Assembly (NCBI GenBank): GCA_029641185.1
Contig: JAPWGK010000020.1
Coordinates: forward strand, 682,001 to 746,000
Origin: Pseudofabraea citricarpa
Taxonomy: Eukaryota; Ascomycota; Leotiomycetes; Helotiales; Dermateaceae
Direction of reading: 5' to 3'
DNA: 64,000 nucleotides
Position 1 is the stretch's first letter, and each line of letters opens with the position of its first letter. The notes below the pieces were generated by a model. It worked only from the letters and a program-made list of their open reading frames with translations, had not been told where the DNA came from and did not search any database. Of the stretch, positions 45,649 through 55,044 are shown piece after piece. A program made the position numbers and the translations under genes.

Positions 45649-46704
45649 TCATAATCTGGCACTTGCCCTCAACCTATCTCTACAATCCCTCAAAACTTCC
45701 TGGACAATCTCTCCAGCAGGCATGATCTTCCTCACCAACCCGACACCTGTCCCAGCATACGTCGTCAATCTCCCCTTCTCACCCCACCCCTCATCGCCTA
45801 ACTTTAACGCTTCTTCATATAACCTCTTGTTCTCCTCATCGTCCATTCCACGTTGGGCATCCCAGAAACTCTGATTCAATACCCCCCTGCCGTTATATTC
45901 TTTCGGCCATCCAGTCGTACCTCTCAGCTGATCATACACACTCGATCTCTTCGTACTGACACCTCCATCTCCAGCCTGGACCACAGCATCACGATATCCC
46001 TGCGTGATGACGGCTTCGGGACTGGCGAGGAACCTCGTCCCCATACATACACCACTAGCCCCTAGCACCAAGGCGGCTGCAACGCCTCTCCCGTCTGAGA
46101 TGCCACCGGCGGCAATCAGCGGGATAGCTCCGAACCCCTCCTCCTCAAGCCGATCTTTACATTCCGGCAGGAGGGAGATGATGGAACCGGAGTGGGCGAG
46201 CCCGTGACCACCGGCATCTGAACCCTGGATCACCAATGCATCTGGCTTGCAGGACCGGGCTACTTCGAGTGCCGTCGAGGCTGTCCCGACTTGGATCCAG
46301 ATCTTGGACTTGCCCTGGCTGGCTTCACGGAGAGATCTTGTCCATACCTCAAAATCAGACGTTGCTTCCGGGGCGAAGAGCCAGATTGCCGCCGGTTTTA
46401 GCCGAGCTGTTGACACGGCCGAGATGGCTGTGGAGAGGGATGCTCCCCAGACTATGAACCCGATTCCGATGGGGAGGATCCCTTCGGGAACGTTGGGGAT
46501 CGGTGAGCTTGCGAGTGCAGTGGTTGTAGATGTGAGGAGGTCTGAAAGGACAGAGGAGTCAGTGCCAATTCCAAGGAAGCCCAGACCAGAGGATCGAGAT
46601 ACTGATATGGCGAGAGGAGAAGTGGATATTAGGCGCATGGGCGCTGAGGTTATGAGAGGCGAAGCTGTCCAGGGGTAGTGCAATTGGAGGGTTTGTGAAG
46701 ACAT
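45649..46704 (-). CDS. nitronate monooxygenase (2-nitropropane dioxygenase family)
   Basis: An intronless 351-residue protein from the ATG at 46704; the frame is open upstream but without a better start. FMN-dependent nitronate monooxygenases oxidise alkyl nitronates, such as propionate-3-nitronate, to carbonyl compounds and nitrite. Family marks are the phosphate-loop segment IQGSDAGGHG, whose His corresponds to the catalytic His of the family, followed by IPLIAAGGISDGRGVAAALV and GVCMGTRFLAS, which form the FMN phosphate site of the TIM barrel. The C-terminal MPAGEIVQEVL is also typical. The gene is divergent from Rpb11. The physiological substrate is unknown. Confidence 0.9.
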   Translation of the reverse strand: MSSQTLQLHYPWTASPLITSAPMRLISTSPLAISVSRSSGLGFLGIGTDSSVLSDLLTSTTTALASSPIPNVPEGILPIGIGFIVWGASLSTAISAVSTARLKPAAIWLFAPEATSDFEVWTRSLREASQGKSKIWIQVGTASTALEVARSCKPDALVIQGSDAGGHGLAHSGSIISLLPECKDRLEEEGFGAIPLIAAGGISDGRGVAAALVLGASGVCMGTRFLASPEAVITQGYRDAVVQAGDGGVSTKRSSVYDQLRGTTGWPKEYNGRGVLNQSFWDAQRGMDDEENKRLYEEALKLGDEGWGEKGRLTTYAGTGVGLVRKIMPAGEIVQEVLRDCRDRLRASARL

Positions 46705-47391
46705 AATGAGTATTGGACGGTTAGTTGGATTGAAATGAGATGTTTTCCCAGGATTGAGATGAGATGCTCTACTCAAATAGTTTATTTGTCTTTTGATGAT
46801 CTTGGATGTTCCGTTGGTCCGGCTGACAGTTGTGACTAAGAGCTCTTTTCCAGCAGTGGGATTTGATCAAGGCAATAAAATATGTTGCGAATTGCAACTC
46901 TGCGGGATACACAGCAGCTTAGAGATGACAGAAACCTGAGATCAAGAGATAGATGAAGACCAAGGCTTGTAAGAATAGGAAAAAGGGGCAACTTAAAAAA
47001 GGGCTTCCCAAAAACGTTACCGATATTTGGCTTCCAGACGATTGAACAATGTGCCTATTACTTACCGTCAGATGATGTGATACCGAGATGCCGAGGAGAA
47101 GCTGGAGAAAGGACGACGAAGTTGAGCCTGTGACCCACTTCTGTTCTAGCGCTCCCGCAGAGCCTCATTGACGTCCGTGCGTCCGTGCACGTCGACCTGG
47201 AGACATCAAGCAAAAAAGTACGGTATCAGTACAAGATCAACAACGATATATCTCGTGCGTGCAGACCGGCGCACTCACAAGTCTTCCTCATTCACATTCC
47301 CTGTAAGCACGCGATTCTACTCCTGCATCTCTCATTACCATTATACCCTACGATTGCTGACTTGCCACGCAGAAATCTACCGCTCGCAATC
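46705..47391. other. divergent promoter of the nitronate monooxygenase and RPB11 genes
   Basis: No coding region. A likely RPB11 5' UTR intron runs from a GTAAGC donor (47302) to a CACGCAG acceptor (47372), with a CTGAC-like branch site before the acceptor. Confidence 0.45.
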
Positions 47392-47898
47392 ATGAACGCG
47401 CCAGATCGATTCGAGTTGTTCTTGCTAGGTGACGGAGAGAAGAAATGCTCTGAGGCTACAGATACCCGTGAGGAAACTCCGCTTACGTGCAGATGTCAAG
47501 CACGCGTTCTAATTGTGTGCCTAGGTACACCGAATTCCTCCGTCTTCACATTCAACAAGGAGGACCATACGATCGCGAATTTCCTGCGTGCGCATTTGTT
47601 CAAGGACCAGCATGTGCTATTTGCCGGTTACAAGAGTACGCGCCATTATGCTTATCCTTATTCTTGGTCTACCTTTTGCTATGGAGCAGGAAATTAACCA
47701 TGTTCTGTAGTTCCCCACCCCTTGTTCGCTACTTTCGAATTGCGCATCCAGACAGACGGCGAGATCACGCCAAAGGAAGCACTTGTCAATTGCTGCAAAG
47801 CGCTTGTCGGCGACCTCGAGATCCTGAGTCGTGAGTTTACCAAGGAGTACGAGTTGAGAAAGATGGTTGGCGGGGATGGCAATGCTGGGGACAGATGA
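47392..47898 (+). CDS. RPB11: RNA polymerase II subunit Rpb11
   Basis: Three exons (47392-47467, 47525-47635, 47711-47898) give 124 residues. Rpb11 is the alpha-like subunit that pairs with Rpb3 to start assembly of RNA polymerase II in the nucleus. The N-terminus [18 protein letters not shown], then [28 protein letters not shown] and [15 protein letters not shown] are all diagnostic. Both introns were placed by splice signals and restore the family sequence (DTR-TPN and GYK-IPHP). The first intron is 57 nt, a multiple of three, and has no in-frame stop, so retention would add 19 residues in frame. Length matches the family (about 120). Confidence 0.96.
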
Positions 47899-48478
47899 AC
47901 AAAATTGCCAGTGGGGGGTTACATGCATATATATTGGAGTTCTCGGGGCATTTTGAATGGAGTCTGGATTCTTGGGAGGGCTTTTTATGGGCAAATGAAA
48001 AACTTGCATGTATAGACATGTCGGTTAGTGTTCCTAGGATAGTGGAAGATCAAAAGAGAATGGAAGAAATGAGATCCGGGCAAGTGCTTCTTGAGGTATT
48101 GTACGAACGTGACTCTTTCTGTGACCTAGTTGGTCGAGCTAATTTCAGACTGGAATAAGCAACAATGGAGATCCAATTCCGGTCAAATCAAGTACAAGTT
48201 CTCTCTTCTGTCAAATAGCAACGAGGGAAGATGGCAAGCATATTGCGTAGTACCAAATGCTTTAGATGGAAATAATACCAGAGAGCATCATCATCTATTT
48301 CACAACTACATCCTCCAAAATCAAGTCTCTTTCTCCATACAAATCCGAACCATGTGCAACCAAGGCTTCAAAAGCAAAACTCGAGGATCACCATAATTTC
48401 TTCCCTTTTCCAAACCCCTTCATCTCATCTTAGATTTTAGTCCTCAAATCTCAAATCTCAAATCTCAAATCTCAAACC
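47899..48478. other. convergent 3' region with a short tandem repeat
   Basis: A spacer between RPB11 and the convergent low-complexity gene. It ends in a 7-bp tandem repeat (listed separately). No ORF with coding character. Confidence 0.5.
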
Positions 48479-48488
48479 TCAAACCTCA
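48442..48488. repeat. (TCTCAAA)n microsatellite
   Basis: Six to seven copies of CTCAAAT/CTCAAAC follow each other immediately downstream of, and partly overlapping, the stop codon of the low-complexity gene on the minus strand. Confidence 0.85.
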
Positions 48489-49036
48489 CAATGCCCATTC
48501 TCATCAGCTTTAGGCATCGTCCTCGCTCCTTCCTCAGCCCTCCTCTCCCAATACCGAATCTCGTCAAGCGACATCCTAGACGCTGGCAACAATGCTCTCC
48601 GCGGTCCTCCCCCCGTTCCCACTCCGGCTCCCATATCTGTCACTTGAGAATTGTCCTTGTTATTATCAGTACCAAGCCCATTTCTATGTAACTTGTTACC
48701 AATTTTCGATTTCAGATCTTGGATAGGTCGGATGGCCATTTCCGACTCGTAAGTAACGTGCCCTGAGTTGTCACCGGCGGGCTGAGTCTGGGTCTGGGTC
48801 TGGGTCTGGGCTTGAGATGATCGGATTGGATGTTGCGAGTGGTAAGGATTATGGCTACGTGTTCCGGTCGACCTTTGGGTTCGGGGTGTTGGCTTTAGAG
48901 TTGCTGTTTGCCGGTTCATAGCCTGTTCGGGAGCTAGTCCTTGGTCTGCCATGGTGTATTGTAGTGTGAAGTGAAAATCTGGGTGGTGATAATGATGGTC
49001 GTCATATTCGTCCATCGATGTCGTGGTTCGGGCCAT
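48479..49036 (-). CDS. low-complexity hypothetical protein
   Basis: 185 residues from an ATG with an A/T-rich leader. The start is rich in Asp, His and Tyr; the middle has Thr/Gln repeats (a 6-bp GGTCTG-type array at 48786-48810) and is probably disordered. The C-terminal RMSLDEIRYWERRAEEGAR is a charged helix that looks conserved in style. No family recognised. No intron is needed. The protein-like helix at the end and the clean start favour a real gene. Confidence 0.5.
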   Translation of the reverse strand: MARTTTSMDEYDDHHYHHPDFHFTLQYTMADQGLAPEQAMNRQTATLKPTPRTQRSTGTRSHNPYHSQHPIRSSQAQTQTQTQTQPAGDNSGHVTYESEMAIRPIQDLKSKIGNKLHRNGLGTDNNKDNSQVTDMGAGVGTGGGPRRALLPASRMSLDEIRYWERRAEEGARTMPKADENGHCEV

Positions 49037-49533
49037 TTTAAAGGCTGGGGAGCGAATGGCTGTAACGTGTGGTGGTCAGTGAATAAAGGGAATGGAAGAG
49101 GGGTGAATCGGCTTCCTGCGACTAGAAGAAACGCTTTGAGGCGACGATTTGGAAGAATCTCTAGGATATTCCTTTATCGCCAACAGAATATGCAGTGGAG
49201 TGGAATCAATGTGGAGCAGATAAAAGAGAACTAGATCAGCTTATGCAAATCTAGAAGAAAGATTTTAAAGGGATCAAAAGATGAACGTAGAAAGACTTCT
49301 TATAATGCCCTCATTATAAGCAGAATATATGTATATATGAGAACCAATCAGGCAGATTCACAACAAGGCATTGTTTCATTGCTGTGAATAAAAGGAAGAG
49401 TCAAAAAGAAAATTCTTTGTAAATCCTACCTTACAGACATCTTGCAACCTCTCCTTTCTGAATATATATCTGACACCTCAACAGAAGGCAAGCAACCAGA
49501 AAACTTTCCATTCACCAACCTACAGAAAGCAAA
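49037..49533. other. divergent intergenic region
   Basis: The promoter region between the low-complexity gene and the tail-anchored gene. A palindrome TTATAATGCCCTCATTATAA lies near 49299-49318; no other element seen. Confidence 0.45.
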
Positions 49534-50214
49534 ATGTCACAAGAAACAGGAAACTCAATGGCGCCCCTAGTTTCGACTCGCCATACAAATTTTGCTCCGG
49601 GAAGATTCGTTCCCATCACATGGGAGAATCGACACACGCCCCGAGTTTCGACTCGCCATACAATCTTTGCTCCGGGAAGAATCATTCCTATCACATGGGA
49701 GAATCGACCGGGAAAAGCAAAAGATCTGGATGCCTTTATCGTTTTATCGACAAATTTTGATAAGAATGGATTTTACTGTAAGATTGTACCCGTCTACAGA
49801 ACCACCAAGGCAACCTCTACCGAGAATGGGAGAGGAAACGAAGCGCACTTGAACAACCTTGAAATTTCCGATGGCTTGCATGCCAGGTTGATCGCACTCG
49901 AGATGCGACCGAACCGAAGCCTGTGCGATGAAAAAAGGAGATATGATCTTAGTGATGATGTTGGAAGTTTGGATTACGGAATCCTAGAACTCCTGCGGGA
50001 GAAGATTGCAGAGAGGGAAGACGTTTTAGCAGATGAAGGAGACAAGGAAATCAGCGAAGAGGAGGATGTGTGGCAGGCTTTGTCGAATGTGTATACTGGC
50101 GTGTGTACCAAACAAAGACATAGTAGCACTCGGTATACCCTTCCCAAAATTGCAGGAATTGTTGTGGCATCGGGGTTGGCAGTTGCAGCATTGTCCTACT
50201 TCATGGGTAATTAA
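49534..50214 (+). CDS. tail-anchored protein with an N-terminal tandem duplication
   Basis: An intronless 226-residue protein starting in the context AAAATGTC. Residues 13-37 and 38-62 are a 25-residue duplication (VSTRHTNFAPGRFVPITWEN and VSTRHTIFAPGRIIPITWEN). The centre is polar and charged with FIVLSTNFDKNGFYCKIVPV, which looks like beta strands, then an acidic helix. The C-terminus is one hydrophobic helix (IAGIVVASGLAVAALSYFMG) before the stop, the layout of a tail-anchored membrane protein. Family unknown. The repeated block is well kept at the protein level, suggesting it has a function, perhaps as a binding motif. Confidence 0.65.
   Translation: MSQETGNSMAPLVSTRHTNFAPGRFVPITWENRHTPRVSTRHTIFAPGRIIPITWENRPGKAKDLDAFIVLSTNFDKNGFYCKIVPVYRTTKATSTENGRGNEAHLNNLEISDGLHARLIALEMRPNRSLCDEKRRYDLSDDVGSLDYGILELLREKIAEREDVLADEGDKEISEEEDVWQALSNVYTGVCTKQRHSSTRYTLPKIAGIVVASGLAVAALSYFMGN
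49570..49719 (+). repeat. 75-bp in-frame direct duplication
   Basis: Two 75-base units begin at 49570 and 49645. Their first 63 bases differ at only a few positions; the last dozen have diverged. Most differences change the amino acid conservatively (Phe/Ile, Val/Ile). Confidence 0.85.
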
Positions 50215-50303
50215 AGGAGAGTAACTGCGGAGAATTTGCAGGAAGATTTTATTGCATTGTTCTTCTCAACCTAATTTCCCTTCATAGCCTTTGTATTAGG
50301 TTT

Positions 50304-50823
50304 TCATGATTCAGCACTGCCTGGTCCTTCTCCACCAGGTATTAACTATTAGAATATTAGATTAACTAACTGCACATGCCAGTTATGAATTATAGAGTCT
50401 TACCATGCAAATGTTGTTACCGTTCAAGAGAATCTTGGAAAGCTTGGTGTGGTTTCCAGAGTAGTCACTAGTCACAATTAATAACCTGGCCTGCCTGCCT
50501 GTCATGAATTTCGCGATGCTTACAACTCGGTGACATCCTCAAGGACCATGTCTAGCTTGGTGTTAGAAGATATTTCCCACAGAAGCCGTGCAAATACTTA
50601 CTGACGTAGTCATCAAAACCAAGTAGAGTACCGCTGAATTCTATAGAAGTGTCGTGTTAGAAAACGGTTGATTGAATCTCGGTATAAGAAATACCTTTGT
50701 CGCCCTTCATGACGACCCAGATCTTAGAGCCGACACATTTGTCGATCAACTCTGCTAAGGTCAGTGGATGTAGATTATATAAGGAATGGAAGACAAACCC
50801 AAGGGTAGAAGTTGAGAAGCCAT
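50304..50823 (-). CDS. LSM5: Sm-like protein Lsm5
   Basis: Six exons (50799-50823, 50695-50754, 50602-50640, 50524-50551, 50404-50467, 50304-50345) give 85 residues. Lsm5 is part of the Lsm1-7 ring (cytoplasmic mRNA decapping) and the Lsm2-8 ring (U6 snRNA, splicing). The Sm1 motif reads [20 protein letters not shown], then FSGTLLGFDDYVNMVLEDVT; Sm2 reads KILLNGNNICMLIPGGEG, containing the family's NGNNI. Every intron was placed by its donor and acceptor, and every junction restores the conserved sequence; the smallest coding exon is 25 nt. Length is close to the human protein (91). The density of five introns in 258 coding bases is high. It is divergent from the exonuclease gene. Confidence 0.94.
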
Positions 50824-51401
50824 AGTATTTTGGTGTATGAGCAAGACTGGTGAGTGTGGTTAGAATAAATGTCTTTGTTGTGGTGATGGCCAAACGAGGC
50901 TGAAAATATAAGGCCCTCGTGACTAGGTCCAACGAATATGTATGCCACTTGTATGCCACTTGACTCTAGAACAGAGGTAGCATGGATCGGAAGCCAAGAG
51001 TGCTTTGTCGAATGAATGCATAGCTGAGAGCGCTGAGAGCGCCTTGCAGGGGTGTAGAAAGCAGCAGAGGGTAAAACATCCACGTGAGGGGGCGCTGGAC
51101 AAAGAACAAGAGGAACCCCAAGACTCACCTGTTGTAATCCTTCCTGTGCCGATCTTCAAATGGAGAAAGCAAGTTCAAGTATCGCAGCTTTCGTTCTCTG
51201 CTTGTTATGGTCGTCGTAAACCTAGCCTCGCAGTTCTCGTGATACAGCACCGTCTCTCTCGCTCGCGCACAGAAAGTTTCTGTTTGCACGCCGAGCAAAC
51301 AGCTTCGTCACTCGTCGCGCCTGGAGCTCGTCGCATTCATTGGATCTCAAGTCGCGTCTGCCTTGACATTTTAACAACCACCATTGATACCTGCTCGCGT
51401 C
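50824..51401. other. bidirectional promoter of LSM5 and the exonuclease gene
   Basis: 578 bases between two divergent start codons. A short tandem GCTGAGAGC unit lies near 51022-51042. No coding sequence of its own. Confidence 0.5.
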
Positions 51402-53256
51402 ATGCTCCGTTGCCACCATGGAGCATCAACGCTGGGCAAGATCCTTGGACGACGACGACCGACCGCTGCATTCTGTGAAATGACTTCATTCGGCGGCACT
51501 TCCACTCTTGCCTTGGACGCTATGAGGTCTACAATTGCAGCGCTTAGTAGGGGACGACCTGTGTAAGTTCTGGTTCTTAGATGTGAAGTGTATGGGCTAA
51601 TTGGGTGCTTTGAAGGTCCTCTATTTCCCGCTCGAATCCTACGACTCCACTAAACAGAACATGGAACTCTAGCCATGGCATTGTATTTGGCAATAATCCC
51701 CCATCTAGCCCCCGATCTATGAGCACGACTGTGGTTGGCGAGATGGACCAGAGCCTTATCCTGCAATCGGTTGCAGAAGATGAGTATGTCATGGCAAATA
51801 CAGCGAGTGCGCTTACATCTGGAAATGAAGAGGCGATCTCAGGAGAAGTCGAGAATGGGTCAATTGCTATAGATGGTTCAATAGAGGTTCCAGAAAGCAC
51901 CCTCGAGTTCAAAATTATGGAAGATAAATTCCGCGAGGCAAGAGACGCCGAGCCGGGCTCTTCAGAATCCTACTGGTCGTATACAATGTATCGCGGACCA
52001 GATGGCGAGCAGCATAAAGTAAAAGTGCACTACTGCAGGAGCAAGCATACGACGGAGCAATGCCTGGCATATTTCAAGGACCAGAAGATCCTGGGGTTTG
52101 ACATAGAATGGAAGCCGGAAGCTTTAAGAACCCTCGGCCCCAAGAAGAACGTCTCGCTGATTCAGATAGCGAGTGAGGATCGTATAGCACTCTTCCACAT
52201 CGCACTGTTCGCTAAGGACAGTGTCTCTGATCTCGTAGCACCAACGCTGCAAAAGATTATGGAAGATCCTGAGATCACCAAGGTCGGGGTGGCGATCAAG
52301 GCAGATTGCACGCGCCTTCGAAAATTCTTGAATATTGAAGCGAAGGGCATTTTCGAGCTGAGCCACCTGTATAGGTTGATCAAATACTCCGACTCGAAAG
52401 AGTTCAAGTTGATCAACAAGCGACTCGTTTCTCTGGCTACGCAGGTGCAAGAGCATCTCCATTTACCAATGTTTAAAGCCGGAGAAGTCCGATCCAGTGA
52501 CTGGAGCCAACCGCTCCAGATGGATCAAATAGTTTGTAAGTCTCTTCGATCCGTGCTGAACTTTCTAGCTCTGACCATACAACAGATGCCGCATCGGATT
52601 CCTATGCCGGCATACAACTCTACTCAACCATGAACCAGAAACGCCTCTCCCTAAACCCCACGCCACCCCTCCCATACCACGCAGATCTAAACCTGCCCAT
52701 CCGCCTCGCCGACGGCGTTATAATCCCCACAGACACGGCACTCGAAGAGCTCGAACCCGACGATTCGCCAGCACCAACTCGGGGCCGGCCATCCAAGCTC
52801 TCGTCCAAATACCTGGCCTCCGCAGCCGAGACATTAGAACTCGATCCGGACTTCGAGATCCTCGCAACCAAGACGCCCCCCGCGGCAGCAAAAGGCGCGG
52901 CAGCAAAGAAGCCCGTATCGCCCATCGTGCAAGAAGCAATCCGGCAGATGGAGGAATACCGCGCCACGCACCCCAAGAACCGCGCCGCGCCGTCCAACCT
53001 CCGCGCCTACTTTATCTGGCATCATAACCAGACGTTGAGTGTTGAAGATATAGCTGCACTGCTCAGAGACGTCCCGCTTCAGACTAATACCGTAGTGAAC
53101 TATATCCTCGAAGCTGTCAAGCTGGAGAAGCTACCATTTGACGTGGAGCGGTTGAGGGAGGTCCTAGGCAGGATCCCTAAGGAAGTTGTGGGCCTGAGGT
53201 ATAAGACCTTGATAAAGGCTATTGATAAGTCTGATCAAGGGAAAAGTAGAAGATGA
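51402..53256 (+). CDS. DnaQ/DEDDy-type 3'-5' exonuclease-domain protein
   Basis: Three exons (51402-51562, 51616-52535, 52586-53256) give about 583 residues. The exonuclease domain resembles the WRN/RNase D family: Exo I LGFDIEWKP (Asp about 216, Glu about 218), NVSLIQIAS, Exo II KVGVAIKADCTRLR, and Exo III YAASDSYAGIQLY, whose first Tyr codon is split by the second intron. So the DEDDy metal-binding residues are present. The N-terminus is Arg/Ser-rich with almost no acidic residues, possibly a mitochondrial or nuclear signal. After the domain comes a Pro-rich linker and a C-terminal helical region (SNLRAYFIWHHNQTLSVEDI) resembling an HRDC-like or helicase-associated fold. It likely trims RNA or DNA 3' ends; the substrate is unknown. 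Confidence 0.9.
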
Positions 53257-53576
53257 TATGTTTGCATAACGGCATTTAGAGGCGTTTGGATGGAGGTAGG
53301 CACGATATTTGCATCATAATATACCCACTCGCCCCTCAAGGGATTACATGGTAACAGGCATCGGTTCAAAAAGGAACATATCTTAACGAGGACAATGTTT
53401 AAAAGAGTGACTTGGTTTAATTTATTTTATGTAACCTCTATCTGACCACGTGAATACGCCTGATGCGACATCTACAAACCACCATACTGATATGATCCAC
53501 TAAAAGAATGCTTCCTCCATGAAATGAATATTTAAGACACCGCAAAACCACAAGGCCGAACATATCCTTCTTGGCT
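53257..53576. other. convergent 3' region
   Basis: A 320-base spacer between the exonuclease and ornithine decarboxylase genes, which point at each other. AT-rich, holding both terminators; no other feature. Confidence 0.5.
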
Positions 53577-55044
53577 TTACATATTCAAAAGTGCTCTGGC
53601 GCCAGGTTCGCTGGCGACATAAATGACATCGTGTGCATCGGTGAAGCCATTGAATCTAGTAGCGGAGCATTTGGTATATGCTCCCATCTCCTCAAAGTAC
53701 AGCCAATCACCAACATCGAGTTCGTGATTGAAGCGAATGCTCTCGGAAATGCGATCAATGCCATCACAGGTAGGCCCCCAGATGGAGTACTCGTTTCCGC
53801 TGATGGTTGGCTGAGCGGCAAAAGTGTCGTAGTAAGAATGGTTGCGGGAACGAAGGACGTTCGCAACGGGATTCTGATGGTCAAACATAATACTTGAGAA
53901 GTTTCCGTAAAGACCATCGTTGAGATAAAGCATGTAGCTCTTCTGTTTGCTCGACGGATCCTCCATGGTACGTCGTGCGATGATGTTGCAAGCCAGGGTG
54001 AAGGCAGAGGAAACATAGTAGCGCCCGGGTTCACCGATAACATTGACGTTGGCAGGCATATACTCATCGAGAGCATCTCCTAGGACTGCGGCCATATCCT
54101 CGAATGTCTCGCTGACAAATCCTCCCCCGACGTCAAGGGTACGAAGGGAGTATCCGTGGGTGGCAGCCTGGTCGAAAACGGCACGAGCATCACGAACGGC
54201 CTTCATGAAAGCAAGTGGGTCAGAAGCGCCAGATCCAACATGGAAGCTGACACCAACGACATTCAAATCCAACTGCTTGGCAAGAGCAAGAAGCTCATTG
54301 GTCGAGTCAAGATGTGCTCCAAACTTGAGGGAAAGACGACACAAGCTGGAGGAGTCATCTGTGAGAATGCGGAGGAAAAGCTCCGCTCCTGGATAAAGTT
54401 GCTTGATCTTGTGCAACTCATCGGCATTGTCGAAAGTCATTTGCTTGACTCCGTGGGTTTTGGCATAGCGCACGTAAGAATTGGTCTTGCATGGCTGCGC
54501 ATAGATAATGCGGCTTGGATCAACATCCATCTTCAACACTTGTTCAATCTCGGCCTTGGAGGCACAGTCGAAGCCGGTTCCAAGCTCTGCAAGCAGGCGA
54601 ATGACCTGAGGGTCAGGGTTACACTTGACCGCTGAAGTCATGTTAGCACTAATACTCGATAATTGACGGTTGAGACCTACCATAAAACGGCTTGACCCTG
54701 GGCAAATTCTTCTTCCATCTCATGTGCTGTCGGTAGACCTCGCCGAGATCAGCTACGAAGAAAGTATCTTCATCGCCAGCCTCGCAAATATCATGATCGA
54801 TATTCTCCACCCTCTCTTTTAAAGCTTCCCCTATCAATTGTTTGGGTATGTTCACGCCATTGTTCTCGATGTAAGTACTCTTTTCAAAGTACGAATCAAA
54901 ACTCGTAAGACTTGGAGTGGTTTCAATGGTAGTGATAGCGGAAGGTGACATATCCTCGAAAAGACTTTCGAGGTAAGTGATTTGAGTTAAAAGCTGGTCG
55001 CAAATTAGCCCTGGTACAATGAGATTCGATGGCAGGATGGGCAT
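53577..55044 (-). CDS. ornithine decarboxylase
   Basis: Two exons (54681-55044, 53577-54631; GTAGGT donor, TTCAG acceptor) give 472 residues. ODC is the PLP enzyme that converts ornithine to putrescine, the first step of polyamine synthesis (fungal spe-1/SPE1). The junction restores [12 protein letters not shown] with the PLP-binding Lys (about 124). Other marks are [39 protein letters not shown] and WGPTCDGID with the catalytic Cys. The first ATG (55044) adds 31 residues to the usual fungal start; an in-frame ATG at 54951 ([10 protein letters not shown]) gives 441 residues, nearer to the norm. Which is used is undecided. The upstream leader is free of ATG for about 620 bases. ODC is usually controlled by polyamine level. 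Confidence 0.95.

Noticed and set aside
46705..46776. 24-residue N-terminal extension of the nitronate monooxygenase
   Set aside because: The frame is open and could begin earlier, but the ATG at 46704 has the better context and gives the usual family length.
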